Shown here: positions 50,301 through 62,300 of the stretch, piece after piece
Position numbering within the stretch: position 1 is the stretch's first letter
Layout: every line of letters starts with the position of its first letter
Assembly (NCBI RefSeq): GCF_001522545.3
Contig: NC_031770.1
Location: 14,125,115 to 14,189,114 of the forward strand
DNA length: 64,000 nucleotides
Source: Parus major
Lineage: Eukaryota > Chordata > Aves > Passeriformes > Paridae
Reading direction: 5' to 3'
The notes under the pieces: model-generated
Told to the model about the DNA's origin: nothing
The model's input: only the letters and a program-made list of their open reading frames with translations
The model's database searches: none
Program-made: the position numbers and the translations under genes

Positions 50301-53300
50301 TCTACCCTGTCTTCTTGGGGCATATTTGTCAAAAGAATTCAGTTTCAGGGAGAAAGTGTCACCCATAAAAGGAGATTATATCACCCATCATCAGCTAGTG
50401 ACAAATGCTGTTTGGCTGCCTGTGTGATATCTCAGTTAACATTTCAGGTAGGTAATGCCCAATATGCAGGGCTTTAAAAATCAATGCCAACCCTTAACAC
50501 TGCCCCCCAGAAGCTGATAAAAATCCTAGGAAAATAGTGGGTTTTCAGCTGTAGTTTCAATCAATATTCCAAATCCTCCCAAGCTTAAGGATGCTAAAGA
50601 TTAAAATGCTTGCCAGCAAGAGTCTACCTTAGGCATTCACTTTCTGGGCATTAAAAATACAAGTAATCCTATAAAATAGACATATTAAAATACAGCAGCC
50701 AATCCAGCTACCATAACTCATTCATACCTATTGCTATTGGACCTCTGCCTTTTATGTTATTATTATTATTATTGATCAGTTCAACTAAACACTTTTTTGC
50801 AAAAGGTCAGTTCTGTAATACAGCAATTTCCTCCAGTGGTGTGAGTGGGCTTGGGCTTTGACTCCTCCTCAGCAGGACTGCAAGTGGTCCTGAGATCTTG
50901 GGGCACCCAGAGCTCTCAAAAGCTTTTCTTGGGGCTCAAGTCTATGTGGTGGCAGTTCCTGTCTTTCCCAGTCTTCCTGGATAGCCTTAAATGCATTTAG
51001 CTTGGCCATTTCAAACCTTACTGCCTAGAATTATGTAACCTGAAAACCAATCTTGATAACATAGAAATGCCAAGGGCTGCTGAATGCCAGGAAGTCTGTC
51101 TGGCTCTCCACTTCTTTCTGTATTTTTCCAAGGATGAGAAGTCCTGCAATTCTGTGGAGCTGCAGCATTGTCAGTGCTGAATGACAGCAACGAGTACAAG
51201 AATACAAGTTAGGATGCATTAGATATGACAGAAACTTCACAGGTTTTCTTAAAAGTGCAAACATTCATCCTTTAATAGTCTTCAAAACAGTGCAGGCAAC
51301 TTGTATTAAAGATGAGTGCATCCATCCTTTCATGGGCTACAGAAGTCAATGTGGGCAAGTTAGATGCATAAAAGCTTTGTAGCTTTGTAAAAACATTTTT
51401 TGCCAAAAGCTTCCTCAGCTGAATGGCCATATCTGAGTGCTGAGTGCTGTCAGAAAGAAATCTGAACAGACCACCCCACCAGGAAGACTGAGCAGATGAG
51501 ACATCTACAGACAGAGAGGAACAGCCTCACATTCATGATTCCTGGTCCTCAGGGGCTCTTCAACTGCAGCAGTTCATAAGCAATCCAAGAGGTTCCTGGA
51601 ATCCTTTAATGATAAATTCTGTCTCCAAGTGATAAAGGAGCCAAGGAGGAGAGGTGCAGTGGGGGTCTTTTTCTCACCAACAAGGAGGGGCTGGTGAGGA
51701 ATGTGAAGCCCATGAGCATCCTTTGCTGCCAGGACCATAAATGATGGAGTTGGAGGACCTCAGGACAGCGAGAAAGGCACATAGCAAGCTCATTATCCCT
51801 GACTTCAGCAGTCTTTAGTTTTTTCAGGCACCTGCTTGGCAGAGTCACAGGGGGTAAAGCCCTGGAGAGAAAAGTGGCCCAAGAAAGCTGGCTGATTTTC
51901 AAAGATCAGCTCCAGGTTCTGGAGTGATACATCCCAACCAAGCGGAAGTCAGGGAAATCACCAGGAGGCCTGCATGTATGAACAAGGAACTCCTGGACAA
52001 ACTCAAACACAAAAAGAAGGACTAGAGGGTGGAAGCAGGTACAGGTAGCCTGGGAGGAACACAGAAAAATTAAGTAGATGGGATCAGGTTAGGAAAGCTA
52101 ACACCCTGATAGAATTAAGAAAAGGGGAAACATAACCCCCATTTTAATGGAGGGAAATAAGGAATACCCAAAGAAATACATGCCACTCAGTCTCACCTTC
52201 ATGCCTGGCAAGATCCTGGAGCAGATCCTCCTGGAAACCATGCAAAGGCACCTGGAAACTAAGGAGGTGATTGGTGGCAGCCAATGTGGCTTCGTGAAGG
52301 GCAAATCTTTTGCCTGAGAAAATGGGTGTCCTTCTAGGACGGGGTTACAGCAGTGGTGGATGATAAAAAGCCACTGACATCATCTACCTGGACTTGTGCA
52401 AAGCATTTTACACTGCCTGCACTTGTTAACAATTAACACTGCCTTGTGTTAAAATTGGAGAGAGGTGGGTTTGATGGGTGGGCCAGCTTGGTGGATAAGG
52501 AGTTGGCTGGGTGGTGGCACTCAGAGTTAGTCAATAGCTCGATGCCTGAATGGAGAACAGTGACAAGTGACATTCCTCAGGGGTCATAGTGGGTGGGACC
52601 AACTCTGATTTCCATCCTTGTCAGCAGCATGGTTGGTGGGACAGAGCTCATTCTCAGCAGGTTTGGCGATGGCACCAAGTTGTGTGGTGGGATCAGCACG
52701 CTGGAGCTGAGGGACCTTGAGAAGTGGGAGAGGCTCGAGGCCTTGAGACTGTGCAAACCTCATGGAGTTCAGCAAGGCCAAGTGCAAGGTCCTGCATGTG
52801 GGCCAGGGCAATCCCAAGCACAAATACAGGCTGGGCCAAGAATGGATTGAGGGCAGCCCTGAGAGCACTTGGGGGTGCTGGTGAGTGAGAGGTTGGACAT
52901 GAGCCATCAGTGTTTGATGGTAGCCCAGAAAGCCAGTGGTATTCTGGGCTGCATCCAAAGCAGCATGGGCAGCAGGGAGAGGGAGGAGATTCTGCCCTTC
53001 TACTCTGCTCTTGTGAGAACCCACCTGGAGAGCTGCATCCAGCTCCAGGGCTTCCAGCATAAGAAGGATGTGGCCCCTCTGGAGTGAGACCAGAGGAAGC
53101 CACAAAAATGCTCAGTGGGCTGAAGCACCTCTCCTAAAGAGACAGGCTGAGAGAGCTGGGATTGCTCAGTAAATATTCATAGACTCATAGAATGGTTTGG
53201 GATGAAAAGGACCTTGAAGATCATCATCTGTCAAGCCATGGCCATTACAACCAGCATGCTCACCCACCAGCATGTCACAGGGAGGTAGTAGGCTCATGGC

Positions 53301-56300
53301 CTGATGTAATTGAAAACTCAGATTTGGTTTTATTTTTTGCACCTTCAGTCACATTTCTATTTCCTTTGTTTTTGCAAGCAGTTTCACAAAATGTATGCTT
53401 TGTTTTCCAAGCAGACTGAGCTGATGGTGCAGTTATAGGGTTATAGAGAAGGAATTTCTCAGCTTGTACTTTTTGTTTCTTCCTGAAGTTCTTTTCCTTT
53501 TGGTTCAGGGTGTTAAAACCTACGTCAGATTACTTCTACCTGTCTCTACCCTTCAGGGAAAAAATACATTCTTCAAGCTGCATGACTTAGTTTCATTTCT
53601 GATTTAACCAAACCTCACACACAGCAAAACATGCCAGCATCAATCTAGAGACAGGTATGACCCAATCACAATGGCATGACACACATACACCCTTATACCA
53701 CCCTTCTTAGGTAGGGAAGCATTGTTATTCCCAGTTTACTGACAGGGAGACAAGGTCCAAGGGAACTAAATTATTTGCCACAAATCATCCAGACTTTTTG
53801 GAATATAGCTAGAAAATGACTCCCAGGCTCCTTGGTACATCCAGATTTGTAACCCCTAGACACAGTATATATGACAGCCTGCCTTTATAATGTGCAGGTA
53901 TGACATCTTTTTAAATATATAAAAATACATACAAACACACACATATATATATAACCAGATGAACATTTAACATAAATATTGATAATAAACATATTTCTTC
54001 ATGTAAAGGATTATGATAACAATTTTTAAAAAACAGGTTTTGTGAATAGCGCAGAAACATTTCAGTCAAAAAAGCCTTGAGAGGGTGAGTTTAAGGATGG
54101 GAAACAATGTCTCTGACTAGATATTTTTCATTCTAAAGCAAAATGGAACAGTTATCTGTTTTCACAGAGATAACATTTTGAAATATGTTAAATATTTTCC
54201 TATGGCCATTATCAGGGAGAGTGTGGTCATGGTAAATTGGTAAAAATACTGTGGTTCCAGTGTGGAGAATGGTAAAATATGGCTCTGTTAATTTCTCAAT
54301 CAGAGAAATTAAAAAATTAAAAATTAAAATCCACACTTGCTTTGAATCAACTAACCACACTGATGCAATTTATTAAAAAAAGTGCTTCATTACACCAGCC
54401 TGATTTGAAGTTCTTCTACACTTTGTGCACAGCCACATTCATGATGCCACACTGCAACATTACAGGGATATTGCTGGGAGGAGAACATAGTGCAGTGAAC
54501 ACAAAGATACTGTTTTAATACAGAAACCTGTATATGAAAGCCACTACTGAGGATCTAACTTTAAATAGCCTGTACCTTCCTTTTACTGTGAACGTAGCAG
54601 CCTGCTTTCATCAGGCTATAAATTTACTTAACAGGTTATGATTATTATTGATTTGATGGTGATTACTCTCAAATTTATGCTGTTGAGGAACTGACCCAAT
54701 ATCTTTTGAACTCCATTTAACTAAGATCAATGACAAATGGATCAGGCCCCTGAGTACAGAGAACTGCAGGAAAAATAGGGTGGCATTATGCTTTATTGGT
54801 TTTCTCCCTACCATAATGGTACAATTATAAACAAGGAAACCCCATGCCTTACAGCCCTTTCCTCCCTCTTTTCTTTTTTTTCAGATCATTTACTCATCTC
54901 CCTGTAAAAGTAATCCCATCCCATGCATTTGAAGGACTTCAAGATGCCTTCATCATGTAAGTTGTCAATATTTTCTATTAATTTCTTACAAAAACCATCC
55001 TTTTATAATAATGTCAAAGTGTGTGGCTAATACACTCTACTGATGAAAAAAAACCACAGGGGAAGGATAAACATAGCATTCTTTTTCATGTAAACAGTAT
55101 ACAAAAGATCTTTTGAAAATGTGTGATTTTTAACAGCTGTTTAAAGATCAAACAATGAAATATTAATCATGTCAGAGAGAACTGGATACAGCTTACTAAC
55201 TGATGAGAGGAGCACTTGATTAGCAGAGGAGATGGATTTCTATCATCAAACATTACCTGTGCAGTAACAGCCATGGCACTCTCTGTTATACATTTATAGA
55301 AGACCCAAATAAGACATTTCTTCATCATTCTGCAGTGAGAGATAAGCTTGGCAGGGGATCAGTAGGACTGAGCCCTTCCTTTGATCTTTCCATTTGCAAA
55401 TGCTGTAATTTTGCACTCCAGGTCTGCGCTGCTTCTTGACCCTCAGCACTGTACCTATTTTCCATCAAGGATTCAGACCACAAGGCTCTTCTCATCCTTC
55501 TTGCCCTCATTTCTGCTGTTATTCCAGCTGAAATGGCATGTTTGAGTCTCCATTATTTATTATTTTTTGTTTTGTCTGCATTGAGTGGCCTCTAAAGGAC
55601 AAAGTTGATGACACAGCAGTGCAGAGAAGAACAGGGGAATGACCTCCCTCAGAACTTAAGCAGCAGCACAGAAGATGTTACTTTCTTTTCAAGGTGCACT
55701 TTTTGTACCTCTCTGCTGCACATATCCAACTGCACTACAGTACTAAAGCAGATCCAGTGGTGCTGTATTCTGGCATTCATTTGCATCTGAATGTTTAATG
55801 AGAATTTACTCATTTCCACACTGGAGACCAACTTAAATCTACAAAATTTCTCCTACCTGCATGACTTGAGGCTACACTTTCTCAAACTGTACACATGTCA
55901 TATTCTCCACAAAGAATGGATTTTTCTTGGATATTTTCCCTTCCATAACAAGAATGTAATTGATCTTTTTGTGTGCTTCTAATGACTCTCTCCAAATTAA
56001 CTGTGATAATCAATGTATTTTTCTGAAGTTATTTTGTAGAACACTTTATAATTTTATTGAGATTTAGTGTTACTTTGAAAAAAATTTATGATTATAATTT
56101 TATAATTATAAATCTCTGAGTCAGCTATTTGGAAACTCATCACTCTCTGAAAGATGATAAATTATTCTCATGCCATAAGTCATTCATAAGTCATCCATAT
56201 GTAAATGGAAAAACTGGCTCACATGGGAGGATCCCATGGAAGAATCATGTTTCAAACCCCAAAAAAAGTTCTGTGAGCAGTCACTGATCCCTCTCAGCCT

Positions 56301-59300
56301 GTGGATCTCAGAGGATCAGGTGCCCTGCATGCCACCTACTTTACATCCATCTTTCATTTAAAAGTAACCAGTGCAATACCAAAAATAACATTCTCATTGA
56401 ATTAAGATGAAGAAAAAAATAATTTATAATTCTTTAAGACACACATACACATTAACTGTGTTATCTCCAGTGTGCATCCCCCTTTGCCACTACAAATGAA
56501 GCACTGAATTCATACTGGTCTAAGAGAGTTTTTATCAGCAATAGAGTTGTATTCTTATAATTGTAATTGAATTATGCTAACACTCAGGACTGTGACAATA
56601 CTGACTCTGATGGTGTAGATGCATTCCAGTTGTTTGGAAAATATTTTTTCTTGAGAGTGCATAATCTTAGGTTTATTTTGTGTACCCTTCTAGTCAATTC
56701 TGATGAGAAATTTTGAAGATCTTTCCCTTATATATGCATATATGTATACTATTTACTTTCAGGACTCAGTTTTGCATAGCCTCCTAGATCTTAATCTAAC
56801 AAGCATTTAACAAGCATCTAAAAAGTGGATTTTGCTTTTCTATGTCAGTATTAATTAATCTTGAGTACACATGTGGAACAGCAGCATCTGTATATCACAA
56901 TCCAAGAGTGGCACCAAATACAGTCGTGTTGGTCTGTGTCATGATGAAAAGAGCCACTTCCTTGCAGTTTGCATACATGTAATGAAAATGGCATTTAAGT
57001 CCAGAAACTGTTCATAAAGTATGCTGAATCTATATCTGTGTATTTCTGTATCTGTGGTTTAGATGACCACAGTTCTGACTTGATGATATGATATGAAGCA
57101 CCATGAACATTTTCCATGTCCTCACCCCACAAATAAATTCACTAAGCAGAACCAATGATGGGAGGGAGGAAAAGGCTCACAAGGCTTGGGCTCACTCTGT
57201 TTACATTAGTTCTGACCCTCAGAACTTGCTTACCTGCAATTTACTGAGGAAATGGAGATTGGCTGTTACTTATGCCTAAAGGATGGCTTTCCCTTTTGCC
57301 AAGACAGAAAAAGGCTGATCCTCTCTGAAACCCCACTGGCCAGGATGTCTGAGGTGAGGCACAGACAAGACTGATAGGAGGGGTTGAACAAGTGTGCATA
57401 AAAGGAGGAAATACGAAGTGGAAAGCCAATTGCTGGGGTCTTTTCTGGTAATGTGTTGCTTTGTGTCTGCTGTTTTCATTGTAGTGAAATCTCTCAGAGC
57501 GACTCCCTGGAGAGAATAGAAGCGAGTGCCTTTGACAGCCTTCCCACCTTGTCTGAAATGTGAGCACCTGTTAAAAAAAGGCATTCCTGTTGTGGTCTCG
57601 GATCATCGAGGAGTAAACAGTCTGCAGAGAAGTATTCCTGGACCAAATCTGTTACTTTGACTGGCTTTGACTGAGACCTTTGATGAGAAACATTTCTCTC
57701 CAAAGTAGTGTATAAAATAGTGAGCACTCTGTAAGGCCTGGCCTTGAAGATCTAGCTCATGCAGAGACATCCCTGCACCGAGTCCCACTGCTTTCAGTGA
57801 GCTCAGTGGCAGGAGTGGAGCTCTGGCACTGTCAGGTTTTCTAAGCAGGGAAATGATTTGAGATGACAACAGATGAGAAAAATCTTTCTTTTTGAACATG
57901 CCGTTTTCAAAGCCCTACATTATTTAAATAAAGCTGTTTAGTATGCATAGCTCTTCTGTGGAGCACTAAAATATTACTCAAACAGAACACACACTGATTT
58001 TAAACTTGACCTGCATAGCACAGGCATCTGTGAGAGAGAGTTAAAAGCAATGACTAGCAGAATGCTCTGAAATATTTAGTGAAACTGGAAACTCTAAATC
58101 TGATTCAATACCTCGTTACTGCTCTTTTTGCACAGCTTGACCAGTGAGTGGCTGAAAATTGTGCAACTGAGTGAGGACAAATACTTTTTCTTTTTTTTCT
58201 ATTTTTTTTTTTTTAGTATGTGAACATCACTGAAGCCAGTTACTCACATAAGGGATACAGATTAGTCAACCTCTAATTGAGTCCAACTTCCACTAGAATC
58301 AGTGGTGTGTTTAGGGAAGAAATTAAAGACCTCATGCATTCACCTGCAGTTTATGGATAGCTTGTCTTATGCCTGTCTTCCAAAACCCAAAAGCTAGGAA
58401 AGACCATTAATGAGCTAATTAATGGAATTCCAGGAAAGTGGAAAGGAAACCTCCTTGAATCTTGAGTGCTGTACAGGACTCACATTACAAGGGCTTGATG
58501 TCCCAAGCTGCACTCAAGTCCACATTAAATGGATGATCAGGGTAGTAAGTTCAATGGCATCCCTGAATTTCAGTTTTCCTTGCCATTTCACATGCTAAGA
58601 CCTTTGTATTTTGTAAGTCATGCACAGGGAGGGAGCTGGGCTGCAGTTATTGGCCTTTAGGGCAAACAGAGCTTTACCAGACAGTTCAGCTGCAGAGAGT
58701 GCTCCTTGATTAAGAGATCTGCCCACTTTTTGAGTGACCACTAGCAAACAGGACTTCTCTCACACTTCTCTCCCAGTTTCTGCTGATCCCCTCCTACCAA
58801 CCACTGCTCTAAGGAAGTCCATGGTGTTCCTAAGAGGTTAAACTATCTGAGGAACTGCCTTTCCCAGCTAGGAAGAACATTTGTAATGTAATTGAAATGA
58901 CAGATGATTTGAAGGGATCTGATGATTGTTGAGCAAGGACCAGGCACACACACACACACACTCTCAGGTCCAGGCTTGGCCCCATGTCCAAGTCCAAAGT
59001 GATAACTCCCACCTGTGACCAGGATATCCAAACAGGACCAGCTCAGAGAACCATGAGATTTCAGGCAGTGTTATCTTTTGTTGGCTGCCTAAAACTCGCA
59101 GGCCATTTTTATTACCAGCAGTGCCTCAAAATGCATCCAGCAACATATTTGCAGGCTGTTTTCTGAGAAAGTAAATCACAAGCAAAACTCAGGGCCCTCC
59201 TAAATCTATAGTTAGTGATTGTAATACTAAAATATTTTTCTCCTCATTGCAGATTAATCCTGAACACAAAAAATCTGTTGCACATTGAGGACGGAGCGTT

Positions 59301-62300
59301 CAGGAATCTTCCAAGGCTAAAATACTTGTAAGAAAGAGTTCTATTCCTTTATTTGTCTGCTTTATTTATTCTTTTCTCCAAAGGAGTAGGCAATTCAAAT
59401 TAAGGAGTGTAAGGAAAAAGGTTTTTCATGCATTACAGTATCCTAGAAGTACATACATTGTTTACAATAGCTTTAATCTGTAATTAGCCAATAGTGAGGT
59501 TTTTCAGTATACAAGGGCAGGGCAGTGATGGACAAAACAGAAGTCTGCAAAGTAGTTCTAGTAAGTGCTTATTTCTAGAATAAAGCTTTCAGACTAACAG
59601 GGTACTAAACAAAAGTTGTAACTAAAATCTCTCCCTCATGCTTAATGTAGTGAGAACATATGCTGCTCCTTCAGGACACTACTTGAGAATTCTAAAAAAC
59701 TTGCTTTTTACAGGACTTAGAAACACCTTTGGAGCCTACTTAAAAATATATATTTGTCAGTCACTTTTTAAAGCACTGTTAAACCTACACCTACTAAGTT
59801 GGCTTCTTGTTGCATCCACTCTGGTAATATTTTCTTCTATAAATAGAAATTATGCTTTTCTCTAGGAGCATTTGTAACACTGGAATAAGACAATTTCCAG
59901 ACTTGACACAAATCTTCTCACTGGAAGCTCATTTTATTTTGTAAGTAGAGACCCATCCTAACCCAGCTGTGAGTGTTTTCTATCTTGTTCCTCAGTCACT
60001 GACAAAAATGCCTTTTTTCTTTCCTTCCATAGGGAGCTCTGTGATAACTTGCGTATGACAATTATACCACAAAATGCTTTCCAAGGGATGAACAATGAAT
60101 CACTGACACTGTGAGTAAAATAATCCTAGCTCCAGTTCCTTCTGCAAGGATAACACTTCTGCTTGAGGAAAGTGTGTTGACTTCATGAAAATCTTGACAT
60201 TAAGCCCTATAAAATATACATACATATTGTGTGTTGAATTTTAAATGCCTAAGAAACATAGGGATGTTCTTCAAGATGAAGAGCAGAGTTTTATCCAAAA
60301 GATAACTTCACTTAGGAAGAAAAACAGGACCAGGGATCTAAATCTTCCATCTGATGTTTTTAAAAATGCCATCAGCAGGACATAAACTACAAAAAACTGC
60401 ACTGGAGGCCAAAGTCTCTGTTCTTACCTCAGGGATGCAGTCTCTTGAAGCAGTGCTTTCAGGGACCAAGCATGCTGAGGGAGCTGAGCTTCAGCTGCAC
60501 AGGTTGCTCTGAAGAGGAGGGCTGGAGACACAGAAGAAATTGGTACAAACTACGGATGCCACTTCTTACCCTGATTTCTTTTGCCTCAGCTTACTTTCCT
60601 ATGAGATCCCCGTAAGTCTCCACACCCAAGACTTTCCTCTTAGCCAACAGTGGGTTCATTGCTTCAGCCCCCTGTGAGGTGGGTGGTTTGATGCTAGGAG
60701 ATGCCCCACCTGAGGAATGCAGGAAGCAGCAGAGAGCCAAGGTGAGATGTCCTCTGCCAGCATAGAAAGAATTCTGTATGGATTTCACAGCTCACTTGTC
60801 TGCAGAGCAGCTTCCACAAAGTAGTGTTGGAAGAGGAGAAATCACAAAGATGTGGCCAAAATTTGGGTTTCCCAAGGTGGGACCCTCTGAGCCACAGAGA
60901 GCAGCAGCAGGCACACCCACTTGGTGTGGTGGCCACAAGCCCCAGGGAAGCCCAGTGAAGGCAGCCTTTGGGGGCCAGGCTCCAGTACACATCCAACAGG
61001 ATGTGTCCAACAGGTCATCCTGCACAAAACTCCATGGGTATTTGCACCTGCAAAGGAGCCCTGCACATGAGCAAGAACTGCAGCTGATGGACCCTTCATC
61101 AAGCTGATGTGCCAGCATAGCAGTAACTTTAACCCAGATTTTATGTATTGACCAATACCTTCTGGAAACGAGAGAGGAACTGGGCATAAATGTGACTGAG
61201 TGCTACTCCTACGTGATGCTAAAGAGGAGAAATTGCTTGGATTAGTGCATCATTTCATCTTATGAGCCTCTTTCCTCCCAACAGGTTCTCAAAATAACTT
61301 CAGCAAAATTATGATTCTGCTAATGGTGCAAGAAAATGAACATAAAAGAGATGGAGAAAGGTGCTTAAAGCCTTTACTGTAACCCTAAAGTGTATTAAAT
61401 GGGAGGGAATCTAAGCCAGGAAACAGTCAACAGTCATTTTTCTCCCATCCTTTTGTGATTGGGAGCTCACCACAAAAAGAAAAGAATTATCTTATCAGCA
61501 GCTTCCTAATTGTAGAGCTACATGTTAACTCCACCCCATGTGGTTAGCTGTAATTAGGTGGAGTAATTCCTCTTGCTACAGCATGGTCTGGTGAAACACA
61601 AGTAATCTATGGAGGTGTAAAGTCACCCTGCAGCCATACTTTGCACTGCAAATAGCTAATTTAGCCTTTCCAGCAGTTCATGTTTCTTATGGATTGGGAA
61701 ATGGATCCTACATATTGTCATGGTCTTTAAGGCTAAGCATTGTGCTGAGGTAGATACCAGCTATCAAATGGAGCCAGGTGCTCCCCACACTTGAGCTCTT
61801 GGTTTCATAGGGCTGTTTTGTGCTATCCCAAAAGCAAGTGGAAAAGCAACGGAAATGTTGTTTAATTCATAAACAGTTCCAAGTTTGCTAATAGGGCTTA
61901 ATATTAAAGAAAAAATAATATATACAAGTGATTATATTGAATTTCTATTGGATACATGAACTTAATATCACAAATGGATATTAATAGACCCATGGGTTAC
62001 ATCTCCTAATGAAGGAAAAGAGCTGGACCTGAGGTGCAGCAGAGCCCAGGCTTTAGGTGTCTGGCTCCAGGGTAGGGAATCAGGAGATAGGGTAGCATCC
62101 AGTGTCCCTGTGCAGGGCAGGGGACAGCAAGGATTTCACAGCACAAATCAAGCCTGGCAGCAGCACTTTGGAGAAGCTGATAACTCACTGACTGCTGGAT
62201 GATGCACAACTCACCCCTGCCTCTCTGCAAAGCTGTCTTTTGGAAGATTTGTCCATCCACACAGGATCTGCAATCCAGCAGCTCCCTCCAGGCTTTATAG

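Larger units (their letters stand above)
47276..54884 (+). other. LHCGR intron 1
   Basis: The 7.6-kb intron begins GTAAGTACC and ends in a long pyrimidine tract (CCTCCCTCTTTTC then T-rich) followed by CAG. It holds an ATT microsatellite near 50757-50773, a decayed CR1 (about 51460-53169), a second CR1 end (53177-53265) and a MIR-like relic (53705-53845). The first few hundred bases still belong to the CpG island. No other gene is recognisable. Confidence 0.93.

Noticed and set aside
52584..53105. 173-codon minus-strand frame in intron 1
   Set aside because: It is the antisense shadow of the CR1 reverse transcriptase copy.
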